Under the pieces are notes generated by a model, which saw only the letters and a list, made by a program, of their open reading frames with translations, was not told where the DNA came from and did not search any database. 64,000 nt of DNA, from assembly GCA_024280215.1 (NCBI GenBank), contig JAJRQO010000018.1, positions 1-64,000 on the forward strand, written 5' to 3'. The stretch is from Candidatus Zixiibacteriota bacterium (lineage in GTDB: Bacteria; Zixibacteria; MSB-5A5; GN15; FEB-12). The position numbers and the translations under genes are program-made. Shown here one piece after another: positions 41,978-52,322 of the stretch (position 1 is the first letter of the stretch; every line of letters starts with the position of its first letter).

Positions 41978-43563
41978 TTGGAGTTTGACTCCTCATCCAG
42001 TTGTAACGTTAGATTTACTTGCCCAGTATTCTCATCATATTTTCTAATCTGATATTCTTCATCTAAATAAACAGTCTTCGCTTTATTGACCTGTTGTAAA
42101 ACATTTTTCACAGCTGGTTCTATCCGATCAAATAGTGGCGTTGGATAAATACCTAATAAGAAAATTAATATTACAAGAGGAAGTAATATCAGTTTTTCAC
42201 GCATATTTAAATCGAGAAGTTTTTTATTCTCTTCTTTTGTCACATCACCATAGAAAACTCTCTGGAACATCCATAACATATAACAAGCCGAAAGAATAAC
42301 ACCAGTTGCTGCGAGAGCTGCAAAGACATAATTTGTTTTAAACATTCCTAAGAGGATTAAAAATTCACCAACAAATCCGTTCGTCAATGGTAAACCAATT
42401 GATGCCAGAGTAACTATCATAAAGACAACGGTGAACAAAGGCATGACCTTGGCAATTCCACCGAAATCTTCAATCATTCTGGTATGGCGACGTTCATAAA
42501 TCATTCCAACTAAGAGGAACAAAGCACCAGTTACGATACCATGATTAATCATCTGCATCACAGCACCTTCAAGTCCCTGCATATTTAAGGCAAAGAGACC
42601 GAGCATGACAAACCCCATATGAGAAACCGATGAATAAGCAACCAGCGATTTAATATCTTTTTGAACCATCGCAACTAAGGCACCATAGATAATTGCTATC
42701 ACAGCAAGTGTACTGATATAAGGCATATAAGCAATCGTTGCTTCTGGAAACATTGGGAGACAGATTCTGATAAAACCATAGGTACCCATCTTGAGTAGCA
42801 CACCAGCCAAAATTACAGAACCAGCAGTAGGTGCTTGAACATGAGCATCGGGTAACCATGTATGGAATGGGAACAGTGGAACTTTTATAGCAAAGGCTAA
42901 AGCAAAGGCACCAAACAAGTATAATTGTTGAGTATAGCCTAATGCTAACGTTGATGTTAATTTTAATATATCAAATGAAAATTCACCTGTCATTGCTTGG
43001 TATTCAAAAAGTACGTAAATAATACCAACCAGCATCAATAATGATCCAAACATAGTGAAGAGAACAAATTTGATAGCCGCATACATTTTGCGAGGTCCAC
43101 CCCAGACACCGATTATAAAGTACATCGGAATCAACATCACTTCCCAGAAGATATAGAACAAGAAAAGATCCAAAGCACAGAAGACACCAATCATGCCGAC
43201 TTCTAAAAGAAGCATCGAGATAAAGTAGCCTTTGATTCCAGTTGTAATTGAATTCCATGATGCCAAAATTGAAAGTGTTGTCAGTAGAGTTGTCAGGACT
43301 ATCAGCAGAAGTGATATACCGTCAATACCAAAATGATAATTGATTCCAAATGATGAAATCCACGGGATGTTTACTTCAAACTGCATACCACTGGCATTAG
43401 GGTCAAACATATAGTAAAGAGCAAATGATAAAATCATTGTCACAACAGAGATGATAAGAGCAAGACCTTTGATAGTATCTGTTTTTTCTTTTGGAACAAA
43501 CAGAAGCAATAGGATTCCAATAAGCGGGAAAAATGTCGTTAGGGTAAGAATTGAACTATCCAT
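41974..43563 (-). CDS. nuoM: NADH-quinone oxidoreductase subunit M
   Basis: 529-residue antiporter-like subunit, about 14 helices. Signature stretches: FWEVMLIPMYFIIGVWGG (conserved Glu), FAIKVPLFPFHTWLPDAHVQ (Lys) and AYSSVSHMGFVMLGLF. It forms part of the proton-pumping arm. Its stop overlaps the start of the small glutaredoxin gene; nuoL ends 3 bases upstream. Confidence 0.95.
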   Translation of the reverse strand: MDSSILTLTTFFPLIGILLLLFVPKEKTDTIKGLALIISVVTMILSFALYYMFDPNASGMQFEVNIPWISSFGINYHFGIDGISLLLIVLTTLLTTLSILASWNSITTGIKGYFISMLLLEVGMIGVFCALDLFLFYIFWEVMLIPMYFIIGVWGGPRKMYAAIKFVLFTMFGSLLMLVGIIYVLFEYQAMTGEFSFDILKLTSTLALGYTQQLYLFGAFALAFAIKVPLFPFHTWLPDAHVQAPTAGSVILAGVLLKMGTYGFIRICLPMFPEATIAYMPYISTLAVIAIIYGALVAMVQKDIKSLVAYSSVSHMGFVMLGLFALNMQGLEGAVMQMINHGIVTGALFLLVGMIYERRHTRMIEDFGGIAKVMPLFTVVFMIVTLASIGLPLTNGFVGEFLILLGMFKTNYVFAALAATGVILSACYMLWMFQRVFYGDVTKEENKKLLDLNMREKLILLPLVILIFLLGIYPTPLFDRIEPAVKNVLQQVNKAKTVYLDEEYQIRKYDENTGQVNLTLQLDEESNSK

Positions 43564-43566
43564 CTG

Positions 43567-45510
43567 TTAACCAATCACCATATAAGCTATTATAACTATC
43601 ACACCAGATAGAAAAACTGTCGCATAAGTACGAACTCTGCCAGTTTGACTTTTTCGGGCGAATTCAGAGAAGTCGGCATACCATGATGCAGACCCATTTA
43701 CAAATCCATCTATAATGACAACATCAAAAACTTTCCATAGGAACAATGAGAAATATACAACAGGGCGAATAATAACAGCACCGTACACTTCATCAACATA
43801 ATATTTATTGAGCAGTAAACTTTTAAGTCCAGACATTTTTTCAGCAAGTGACGTAGAAATTTCTGTTTTCTTTTTGTAGAGCAAGTACGCCATAAAGATA
43901 GAGAACAGAACTAATGCAACCGAACTCGCCATCAATGTCCATTCCATAGCAACATCTCCCCCACCTGATGCGAGAGCATGCGATGCGGATGCGTGCGATG
44001 ATTTAATAATCACAGGAGCAAGCCATTCTTCAAAATGGTTTGTTTCAGCAATAAGATGTGGTAATCCAATCCATCCACCAACAACTGAAAGGACAGCGAG
44101 TATCATAAGAGGAACAGTCATTGTTTTTGGAGATTCGTGCAGATGTGCCTTCGCTTCTTTTGTCATTCTTTCTTTACCAAAAAACGTTAAGAAAATCAGA
44201 CGGAACATATAAAAAGCAGTTAATGCTGCTGTCACAACACCAATCACCCAAAAAATCGCAGAGCCATTTGTTTGTGACGAGAATGCTTTCCAGAGAATTT
44301 CATCTTTTGAGAAGAATCCAGAAAAACCAGGGATCCCAGAGATTGCAAAAGTCGCGATGAACATTGTCATAAATGTGACAGGCATATATTTTTTCAGTCC
44401 CCCCATGTAACGCATATCCTGTTCGTCAGACATACCATGAATAACAGAACCAGCACCTAAGAATAAGAGTGCTTTAAAGAATGCGTGTGTCATCAGATGA
44501 AAGACACCAGCAGTATAGGCAGCAACACCACATGCTAAGAACATATAGCCAAGCTGAGAAACTGTTGAATAGGCAAGAACACGTTTTATATCATTTTGAG
44601 CAAGCCCGATAGTTGCGGCAAAGAAGGCTGTTGCGGCACCAACACAAGCAACTACAAAGAGTGCATCGGGAGCCATCGAGAAAAGTACATTTGTACGGAC
44701 AAGCATATAAACACCAGCCGTTACCATTGTAGCAGCATGGATTAAAGCAGATACTGGCGTAGGACCTTCCATCGCATCAGGAAGCCAAACATAGAGAGGC
44801 ACCTGTGCTGATTTACCAGTTGCACCAACAAAGAGAAGCAGACAAGCTGCTGTCACCAAAGAACCACCATAGACAAAGACTTCAGGTGCTTTGGCGACAA
44901 CATCTACAAAGTTTAAAGAGCCAACCTGCCAAAATATAATAAACATTCCAAGTAAGAATCCAAAGTCACCAATACGGTTGACGATAAATGCTTTTTTACC
45001 AGCATCAGTAGCTGATTTTTTATGGAACCAAAATCCGATCAAGAGATATGAACAAAGTCCAACCCCTTCCCATCCGACAAACATAAGTAAAAAATTATCA
45101 GCGAGAACAAGAGTCAACATCGAGAACATAAAGAGATTTAAATATGTAAAGAAGCGACTGAATCCTTTATCGTGGCTCATATATCCGATAGAGTAAACAT
45201 GAATCAAAAAGCCAACCCCTGTGACGACCAAAATCATAATAGCAGATAACGGGTCAAGCATATAGCCAAAACTTACTTCAAAGTTATTTCCTGATTTTAT
45301 CCAAGTAAAGAGAGTTTGTTCTAAGATTCTTGCATCTGGGGAAAGTTTTGTAAGTTCTAAAAATGAGAAAACAGAGATAACAAATGAAGCCAAAACAGAA
45401 CCACAAGCAACAACCCATGTGACTGTTTTTGAAAGTTTACCAAGTAGTAGACCATTAATCATAAAACCAATCAATGGTAGTAATGGAATTAAGTATAGGA
45501 AATCTGCCAT
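43567..45510 (-). CDS. nuoL: NADH-quinone oxidoreductase subunit L
   Basis: 647-residue distal antiporter-like subunit with the long lateral helix at its C-terminal end. Marks: FVGWEGVGLCSYLLIGFWF, GATGKSAQVPLYVWLPDAME, AYSTVSQLGYMFLACG. Full length for the family. The start lies 19 bases after nuoK. Confidence 0.95.
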   Translation of the reverse strand: MADFLYLIPLLPLIGFMINGLLLGKLSKTVTWVVACGSVLASFVISVFSFLELTKLSPDARILEQTLFTWIKSGNNFEVSFGYMLDPLSAIMILVVTGVGFLIHVYSIGYMSHDKGFSRFFTYLNLFMFSMLTLVLADNFLLMFVGWEGVGLCSYLLIGFWFHKKSATDAGKKAFIVNRIGDFGFLLGMFIIFWQVGSLNFVDVVAKAPEVFVYGGSLVTAACLLLFVGATGKSAQVPLYVWLPDAMEGPTPVSALIHAATMVTAGVYMLVRTNVLFSMAPDALFVVACVGAATAFFAATIGLAQNDIKRVLAYSTVSQLGYMFLACGVAAYTAGVFHLMTHAFFKALLFLGAGSVIHGMSDEQDMRYMGGLKKYMPVTFMTMFIATFAISGIPGFSGFFSKDEILWKAFSSQTNGSAIFWVIGVVTAALTAFYMFRLIFLTFFGKERMTKEAKAHLHESPKTMTVPLMILAVLSVVGGWIGLPHLIAETNHFEEWLAPVIIKSSHASASHALASGGGDVAMEWTLMASSVALVLFSIFMAYLLYKKKTEISTSLAEKMSGLKSLLLNKYYVDEVYGAVIIRPVVYFSLFLWKVFDVVIIDGFVNGSASWYADFSEFARKSQTGRVRTYATVFLSGVIVIIAYMVIG

Positions 45511-45529
45511 AATATATTAAACCTTCAAT

Positions 45530-45835
45530 CTACCACTTCAACAAATTAAAGCGATCGATATTAATAGTTTCCCTGTTTCGATAGAGATTTATAACCATGC
45601 CCAGACCAACCGCAGCTTCAGCTGCAGCGACTGTGAGAACTAAAAAGACAAATGCATGTCCATCCATAAAATTTAATTTTAGTGAAAAAGCAATCAAGGC
45701 AAGATTTGCCGCATTGAGCATAAGCTCAACTGACATAAACAACATAATAATATTGCGTGAAGTCAGTACACCAATAGTACCAATAGCAAAAATAACAACT
45801 GCAACAATTAGATATGCGGTAATAGAAAGTTCCAT
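45530..45835 (-). CDS. nuoK: NADH-quinone oxidoreductase subunit K
   Basis: 101-residue three-helix subunit; conserved Glu in FMSVELMLNAANLALIAFS and in VAAAEAAVGLG. The start overlaps the nuoJ stop by one base. Confidence 0.95.
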   Translation of the reverse strand: MELSITAYLIVAVVIFAIGTIGVLTSRNIIMLFMSVELMLNAANLALIAFSLKLNFMDGHAFVFLVLTVAAAEAAVGLGMVINLYRNRETINIDRFNLLKW

Positions 45836-46404
45836 TATGATTGAACCTCCTTATTGTCTTCAATCTTATTTTCATCTTCAGAATCATCATCCCGTTTAGA
45901 CATCACGACCGCACCAACAATAGCTGCGAGCAGGAGAACCGATGTTAATTCAAATGGGTAAAGATATTTTGTGAATAATAATTTCGACACTTCTTTAACA
46001 GAGCCAAATCCGTTTGCTGCTTCCGCCATCACTCCAACTTCAACAGTTCCTGGCATAAATCCAGTTTTAATAATAAAAACCGTTTCTACAAAAAGTATAA
46101 GTCCAAAAATAAATTTTATTGAAAGTTTGATTGGTGATGATGGTTCGCCTAAATCTTCTGTACCTCGCAAGTTCAATAACATTATGACAAACAAGAAGAG
46201 AACCATAATAGCACCCGAGTAGACAATAATCAATACTGCTCCAAGGAAAAGAGCTGATAGTTGAATATATAAAACTGCTTGAGCAACTAATGATACAATC
46301 ATCGACATCACTGCCAATACTGGATTTTTCAAAGTAATCATCAAGGTTGCCCCTGACACCGCAAGGAGTGCGGAAACTATAAATATGATAAAATCAAGAT
46401 TCAT
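45835..46404 (-). CDS. nuoJ: NADH-quinone oxidoreductase subunit J
   Basis: 189-residue membrane subunit, five helices, with the conserved VYSGAIMVLFLFVIMLLN segment (the pi-bulge helix region). The C-terminal tail is acidic/charged (KRDDDSEDENKIEDNKE), somewhat longer than usual. 3-base gap to nuoI. Confidence 0.94.
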   Translation of the reverse strand: MNLDFIIFIVSALLAVSGATLMITLKNPVLAVMSMIVSLVAQAVLYIQLSALFLGAVLIIVYSGAIMVLFLFVIMLLNLRGTEDLGEPSSPIKLSIKFIFGLILFVETVFIIKTGFMPGTVEVGVMAEAANGFGSVKEVSKLLFTKYLYPFELTSVLLLAAIVGAVVMSKRDDDSEDENKIEDNKEVQS

Positions 46405-46407
46405 AAT

Positions 46408-46908
46408 CTATTTATCTACCGTTCCATAAACTTTACGAGCTTTTCGTATAAGTTTTTTAAATGGGTTTTCTTTACGTGGATGAGCAACTAACATTTTATC
46501 TTTTGTCATGATAAATGAGTTCAAATCAGGTGATGAGAATTCATATTCATGTCCAAGGAAAATCGCTTCTTCTGGGCATGCTTCTTCGCAGAATCCACAA
46601 TAGATACAACGGATTTGATTGATTTCATAAACTTTTGCGAATCGTTCACCTTTTTCATTTTCTTCAGGTTCCATATAAATACAATCAGAAGGACAAGCAG
46701 CGGCACAAAGACCACAGCATACACATCGTTCGGTACCATCGTCATAACGTTCTAAATAATGGCGACCTTTATAACGAGGAGCCATCGGTTTTTTCTTTTT
46801 AGGATATTCAATGGTAACAGGTTTTTTAAAGAAATGTCTAAGGGTTACGACAAACCCTTTTGGCATCTTTAAAAATACATTACCTATTGCTCTTACTATT
46901 TCGTTCAT
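46408..46908 (-). CDS. nuoI: NADH-quinone oxidoreductase subunit I
   Basis: 166-residue two-cluster ferredoxin subunit (N6a/N6b), CVCCGLCAAACP and CIYCGFCEEACP, carrying electrons toward NuoB. ATG 46908 fits AGGA with 6-base spacing; another ATG directly before it (46911) is also possible. It lies 13 bases after nuoH. Confidence 0.94.
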   Translation of the reverse strand: MNEIVRAIGNVFLKMPKGFVVTLRHFFKKPVTIEYPKKKKPMAPRYKGRHYLERYDDGTERCVCCGLCAAACPSDCIYMEPEENEKGERFAKVYEINQIRCIYCGFCEEACPEEAIFLGHEYEFSSPDLNSFIMTKDKMLVAHPRKENPFKKLIRKARKVYGTVDK

Positions 46909-46921
46909 CATCTATCCTAAT

Positions 46922-47944
46922 CTATAAAATCACAAAAAATGCAGTTACAATTGTATTTAATAATGCGAGAGGGAAAAGTACTTTCCAACCAAACGCCATT
47001 AACTGGTCATATCTAAAGCGTGGGAATGTTGCCCGTAGCCAAATATAGAAGAACATAAAGCAGAAAACTTTTAAGACAAAATAAAGAACTGACAGCATCG
47101 GCATAGTATCTAAAAATGGACCGTGCCATCCGCCAAGGAAAATTGTAGCTCCTACTGCTGAGACAGCAATCATATTTGCATATTCAGCAATAAAGAACAT
47201 CGAAAATTTCATAGAGGAATATTCCGTATGATACCCAGCGACTAATTCAGACTCTGCTTCTGGCATATCAAATGGTGCTCTGTTTGTTTCAGCAATTGCA
47301 CAAGTTAAGAAGAGTATAAATCCTAATGGCTGACTAAAAATAAACCAATTCGGTAAGAAACTTACTGTACCCCAAAGTGGAAGCATTTGAAGCTCGACTA
47401 ATTCACGAAGTGAAAGTGTGTTGGCGATTATTAGCACACCAACAATAGAAAGTCCATAGCCTACTTCATACGAAATCATCTGAGCTGAAGAACGTACCGC
47501 ACCCATGATAGAATATTTTGAACCTGATGACCATCCCGCAAGCACTATACCATAGATACCTAATGAAGTGACCGCAAAGACAAAGAGGACACCAACATTT
47601 AAGTCAGAAAGTACAAGAGTAAAATCATGTCCGAAGAATGTGTTATCTTTTCCAAATGGTATCACTGCAAATGTTAATATCGCTGGAACAAATGAAATCA
47701 TCGGAGCAAGCATATAAGTAATCGGTTCAATATTGGCAGGTTTGATCTCTTCTTTGAAAATCAATTTGAGTCCATCAGCAAGTGGTGTTAAGAGTCCGTA
47801 TGGCCCCGCTGTGTTCGGTCCCATGCGATGTTGCATATGACCAACAACTTTACGTTCCAAAAGTGTTGAATAGGCACAGCCAGTGAGGACAGCAGCTACA
47901 ACAACGACAACTTTTATTGAGGCAAACAAAATCATTTCAAGCAT
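46922..47944 (-). CDS. nuoH: NADH-quinone oxidoreductase subunit H
   Basis: 340-residue membrane subunit forming the quinone entry site, eight helices. Marks: LERKVVGHMQHRMGPN and AETNRAPFDMPEAESELVAG (acidic loop). It abuts nuoG without a gap. Confidence 0.95.
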   Translation of the reverse strand: MLEMILFASIKVVVVVAAVLTGCAYSTLLERKVVGHMQHRMGPNTAGPYGLLTPLADGLKLIFKEEIKPANIEPITYMLAPMISFVPAILTFAVIPFGKDNTFFGHDFTLVLSDLNVGVLFVFAVTSLGIYGIVLAGWSSGSKYSIMGAVRSSAQMISYEVGYGLSIVGVLIIANTLSLRELVELQMLPLWGTVSFLPNWFIFSQPLGFILFLTCAIAETNRAPFDMPEAESELVAGYHTEYSSMKFSMFFIAEYANMIAVSAVGATIFLGGWHGPFLDTMPMLSVLYFVLKVFCFMFFYIWLRATFPRFRYDQLMAFGWKVLFPLALLNTIVTAFFVIL

Positions 47945-50506
47945 CTATTCATCCACCTTACTTATTTTGACTCTATCTATCCGACGTTTCCGCATACATA
48001 ATGATGTCACTGGTGATGATTGGAAATTACGTGGAATAAGCAGAACATCGGAATCAAGTGATTCAGAAATTTTTACAGGTAAAATCAATTTTGAGACTTC
48101 AGATTCAACACGTACAGGGTCATTTTCTTGCATATTGTTTTTAGCCGCTAATTCTTCTGACATCATGAGATATGCTTCTGCGGTAAAATTATTCAATGAA
48201 GGAGCTTTTTCTGTTAAGTGACCACAATGGTGAGCATCATCAATAATAAATATAGGATGACTAAATTCACCTGTAACATCCTCAGACTCAGCTTTAATAT
48301 CAAGAAATTCATTTGGTAATTTTATTGTCGTGTCAATAGCAAGACATGCTTCGACACCTTTGTCTATACTTTCGACATCAAAAGTTTTATGTTCAAGTTT
48401 TTCAGCAATAAGACGGACAATTTCATAGGCAGCTTTTGATTCACCAGCTGGTTTGACAGCTTGCTTTGCTGATTGACAAACACCTTCAAGATTGACATAG
48501 TCGCCATCATATTCAGCCCAACCTGCAAGTGGCAGAACAACATCGGCTGCTTCGGTTGTTTCTGTTTCAAACAGATCACAGACAACTAAGAAATCTAATT
48601 TATCTAAACTCTCTTTAATAAATTCTTTATCAGGATAAAGCATCATCGGATTAGAGCCAACAATAAAGAGTCCTTTGATTTCTTCTTTGCGAATATGTGC
48701 CATCATACCATCGGTATTCCGAGGTTCTGATTCTGGATATTCTTCGAAATCATTTTTCAACGCTTCTTTAATCGGAGCAATAGGGTCAGGAAGGATACCA
48801 AGTTTTTCAGCACCTTTAGAATTAGCATAACGAGCTAAAATAGAAATCTGACCTTTAGAGCTTAGTCCAAAGAGTTTATTCATATTTAAAAGAGCTGCGG
48901 TAATTATGTCGCGTGCTTTTGAGCGAGTAACAATTTCACCAACTAAGAATGTAATTTTCTTGCCTTCAGCAATAGAACGAGCTAAGATTTTTAGTTCAGC
49001 TTCATCGAGCCCACATAATGCTGACGCATCTTTTAATGTCGACGGGACAACATGTTTGATATATTCCGTCGCCATTGAGGCATCAACAACATTTTCTTCA
49101 ATACCAGCAAGACAAATCGCATTAATAGCGGTTTCATCGGTACCAGGAGTATAGACATATTCGATATTGGCAACATCTGCTGATTTCACCGAGTATGGCA
49201 TCATAGAATAAATTTTTGGTTGGGTATAGTTGAACGCTTTGCGGATTCGTAAGTATTCATTTGGATGTTCATGTATTAAGTCTGAACCAAAAGACACGAT
49301 AACATCAGAATCATCAATTTCAGCAATTGAAAATGGCTGTGAACGTAGAACACCAAATGGTGAGTCAGGATTATTCGGAAGCATTCTGTAATCGCCACGG
49401 AAATCAATATTGTTTGATTTACAAACGGTGCGAATCATTTTTGAAAACGAATAAAGCGAGCGATTGTCAAGCGATGGGGAAATCAATCCACCGATACATA
49501 CTCGACCAACTGATTCTTTTATATCATTATATTTTTTTGCGATAAAGTTAATCGCTTCATCCCATGAAACTTCAACTTGTTTACCATCTTTTTTAATCAA
49601 AGGTTTTTGTAAACGGTCAGCAGAATTAATAACCTGATACCCATAACGGGTAATATCAGAAATCCAACCATCATCAATAGAATCATTAGTACGAGAAGTA
49701 ACACGGAAAATTTTATTTTGATGGTCTTCTTTATAAAAATCAATATTGGAACCTGATGAGTTAAAATTACATAGCGACGGTGTCGTTTTTGTCAACCAGA
49801 CTCTAATTTTGTAACGCCAATCAGAATTTGTTAATGCTCCAACGGGACAAATCTCAACTAAATTACCAGAAAAAGGATTGCATACTTCTCCACCTGGAAC
49901 TGCGTCGATTTGGGTTATGTTACCCCGTTCGAAAGCACCGAGGTCATATTCACCAAAGGCTTCTTTATTGGCACGGACACATTTGTAACAGAGGATACAT
50001 CTATTTCTATTGAGAACAATTTCAGGACCAATTTTTTTATCATCAAAGGTCGTCGTCATGCTCTCTTCTTTAAAACGAGCTTTCTTAAAATCAAATCGAT
50101 TGTCATCAACACCATGCTTAAAAGTCAGATTCTGCAAATCACATTCGCCACCTTTGTCACAGGTCGGACAATCCAGAGGATGATTTAACAGAATAAATTC
50201 GAGTACTGCTTTACGACCTTGACGAACCTGATCGGAATCTGTTTGGACAACCATGCCGTCCATCGCATCAAGCATACATGAAACCATCAGCTTCGGCATT
50301 TTTTCAACTTCGACATAACACATCCGACATGCACCAACAGATTTTAACTGAGGATGCCAACAGAATGTTGGAATATGAATCCCGACATCTTTAGCAGCCT
50401 GTAATACCGTCGTACCTTTTGGTACGGTAACAGACTGACCGTCGAGGCTAAATGTAACCGTCGGAACGGAAACTTTTGGTTGATCTTTTTTCACAGCTTC
50501 AGACAT
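47945..50506 (-). CDS. nuoG: NADH-quinone oxidoreductase subunit G
   Basis: 853-residue iron-sulfur subunit. N-terminal [2Fe-2S] CWHPQLKSVGACRMCYVEVE with a later Cys; the HxxxCxxCxxxxxC cluster is in NHPLDCPTCDKGGECDLQN; then CILCYKCVRAN with CPVGALT. The rest is a molybdopterin-oxidoreductase-like fold (VGGLISPSLDN, VGSNPMMLYPDKE, ADVVLPLAGWAEYDGDYVN) without active molybdenum chemistry in complex I. It has a C-terminal molydopterin-binding-like barrel. 2 bases from nuoF. Confidence 0.94.
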   Translation of the reverse strand: MSEAVKKDQPKVSVPTVTFSLDGQSVTVPKGTTVLQAAKDVGIHIPTFCWHPQLKSVGACRMCYVEVEKMPKLMVSCMLDAMDGMVVQTDSDQVRQGRKAVLEFILLNHPLDCPTCDKGGECDLQNLTFKHGVDDNRFDFKKARFKEESMTTTFDDKKIGPEIVLNRNRCILCYKCVRANKEAFGEYDLGAFERGNITQIDAVPGGEVCNPFSGNLVEICPVGALTNSDWRYKIRVWLTKTTPSLCNFNSSGSNIDFYKEDHQNKIFRVTSRTNDSIDDGWISDITRYGYQVINSADRLQKPLIKKDGKQVEVSWDEAINFIAKKYNDIKESVGRVCIGGLISPSLDNRSLYSFSKMIRTVCKSNNIDFRGDYRMLPNNPDSPFGVLRSQPFSIAEIDDSDVIVSFGSDLIHEHPNEYLRIRKAFNYTQPKIYSMMPYSVKSADVANIEYVYTPGTDETAINAICLAGIEENVVDASMATEYIKHVVPSTLKDASALCGLDEAELKILARSIAEGKKITFLVGEIVTRSKARDIITAALLNMNKLFGLSSKGQISILARYANSKGAEKLGILPDPIAPIKEALKNDFEEYPESEPRNTDGMMAHIRKEEIKGLFIVGSNPMMLYPDKEFIKESLDKLDFLVVCDLFETETTEAADVVLPLAGWAEYDGDYVNLEGVCQSAKQAVKPAGESKAAYEIVRLIAEKLEHKTFDVESIDKGVEACLAIDTTIKLPNEFLDIKAESEDVTGEFSHPIFIIDDAHHCGHLTEKAPSLNNFTAEAYLMMSEELAAKNNMQENDPVRVESEVSKLILPVKISESLDSDVLLIPRNFQSSPVTSLCMRKRRIDRVKISKVDE

Positions 50507-50508
50507 AT

Positions 50509-51843
50509 TTATTTAAACTCAAAGTTTGATTTAACCATACATTTTTTGTGGTCAATATGATATTGCCATTCGTCACGATACAAACGCAAAGCAGATTGAA
50601 TCGGCATAACCGCAGCATCACCTAATGGACAAATAGTACGTCCTAATATATTTCCACAGACTTCTTCCATTTTTTCCAAATCACCAGCTTCACCTTGCCC
50701 TGCCTCGATACGATTAATCATTTGTTCAAGCCAAGCAGTACCTTCACGACAAGGAGTACATTTCCCACATGATTCATGACGGAAGAAATGTATAAGTTTT
50801 TTTAGAATCCAAACAATACAAGTATTCTCATTGAAAACAATAATCGCACCAGAACCAAGCATCGAATCTTTTTCTTGGAGGGATTCATAATCAAGGGCAA
50901 CATCAATCATATCAGGGAGTAAAAACGGCGTTGATGCACCACCAGGGATAACACCTTTGAGAGGTACATCACCAAGCATTCCCCCACCATAGTCGGGGTT
51001 ATAAATCATATCTTTTAAATTAAAGCCTAAAGGAACTTCAAAATTACCAGGACGATTGACATGACCAGAGAGAGAAAACAGTTTAGAACCTTTAGATTTC
51101 TCCGTACCAATAGATGCGTACCATTCGGCACCACGATTTATAATATGCGGAACAGCCGCAAGTGATTCAACATTATTTACAATAGTTGGCGAGGCGTAGA
51201 GACCTTCAATAGCTGGAAATGGTGGACGCATCCGAGATTGACCACGTTCACCTTCAATTGAATTCAGCAATGCAGTTTCTTCACCACAAATATATGCTCC
51301 GCCACCTGTATGAACAATCATATCTAAATCATAGCCAGAGCCATAAACATTTTTTCCAAGATGACCTTTAGCGTAGGCTTCTTCCATGGCAGCTTCCATC
51401 TTGTCAATACAATGGTCGAACTCACCACGGATATAAATAAACATCAAATGACATCCGATAGCATAAGCACCAATTGCCATACCTTCAATAATAGCATGCG
51501 GGTCACGCTCCATGAGGACTCTATCTTTACAAGTACCAGGTTCGGACTCATCAGCATTGCAAACCATATATCGAGCTTTTGGAGAATCTTTCGGCACAAA
51601 TGACCACTTCAAACCAGTTGGGAACCCAGCACCACCACGACCACGAAGCCCTGATGCTTTTACTGTATTGATCAGATCTTCTCTTGAAATACCTTCCAAA
51701 ACTTTTTTCCATGCTTTGTAACCACCACGGGAAACAAAAGTATCAATCTCACATTGTTTTGAATCTTCTACATATTGGAAGAGATGTAGATTTTCATCTT
51801 TGGCGGCGATATCCGCATTTGTTATGACAGGTGAATAATGCAT
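50509..51843 (-). CDS. nuoF: NADH-quinone oxidoreductase subunit F
   Basis: 444-residue FMN and NADH-binding subunit: GRGGAGFPTGLKWSFVP, GGGAYICGEETALLNSIEG, and the cluster ESCGKCTPCREGTAW. It lacks the thioredoxin-like and ferredoxin extensions seen in the NuoF homologue at 11016-12869, so the two serve different complexes. The start overlaps the nuoE stop by one base. Confidence 0.95.
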   Translation of the reverse strand: MHYSPVITNADIAAKDENLHLFQYVEDSKQCEIDTFVSRGGYKAWKKVLEGISREDLINTVKASGLRGRGGAGFPTGLKWSFVPKDSPKARYMVCNADESEPGTCKDRVLMERDPHAIIEGMAIGAYAIGCHLMFIYIRGEFDHCIDKMEAAMEEAYAKGHLGKNVYGSGYDLDMIVHTGGGAYICGEETALLNSIEGERGQSRMRPPFPAIEGLYASPTIVNNVESLAAVPHIINRGAEWYASIGTEKSKGSKLFSLSGHVNRPGNFEVPLGFNLKDMIYNPDYGGGMLGDVPLKGVIPGGASTPFLLPDMIDVALDYESLQEKDSMLGSGAIIVFNENTCIVWILKKLIHFFRHESCGKCTPCREGTAWLEQMINRIEAGQGEAGDLEKMEEVCGNILGRTICPLGDAAVMPIQSALRLYRDEWQYHIDHKKCMVKSNFEFK

Positions 51844-52322
51844 CAGTCTTTTTTCGCCTTTAAGTCATCAATAAGTTTATCTAATTTTGTAGCATCTAAA
51901 TTTTCATGGTATTCCATGTTGACCTGCACCATTGGAGCAGTCGCACATGCACCGAGACATTCTACAGCAATAAGTGAAAATTGATTATCATCTGTTGTCT
52001 CGCCAAGTTTTATATCTAATTTGTTTTCAAGATGTGTAATCATCGAATCAGAACCACGCAAGGCACATGAGATATTGTTACACACTTGTAAAAGATATTT
52101 ACCACGAGGTTTTTTCGGGAACATTGTATAAAATGTAGCCGCCTCAGCAATCTCTACCATTGGCACGCCGATAACTTTTGAAATCTCTTTATAAATCGCT
52201 TCGTCAACATGACCAATTTGGCGATATGCAACAGTCCAAGCTGGAAGAATCGCAGATTTCTTACGAGGATACCGAACAGCTTTTGCTTTTATTTTCGCAA
52301 TAGAGTCTTCAGTCAAGATCAT
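51843..52322 (-). CDS. nuoE: NADH-quinone oxidoreductase subunit E
   Basis: 159-residue [2Fe-2S] thioredoxin-like subunit, cluster ligands in QVCNNISCALRGSDS and VECLGACATAPMVQV. The start overlaps the nuoD stop by four bases. Confidence 0.94.
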   Translation of the reverse strand: MILTEDSIAKIKAKAVRYPRKKSAILPAWTVAYRQIGHVDEAIYKEISKVIGVPMVEIAEAATFYTMFPKKPRGKYLLQVCNNISCALRGSDSMITHLENKLDIKLGETTDDNQFSLIAVECLGACATAPMVQVNMEYHENLDATKLDKLIDDLKAKKD

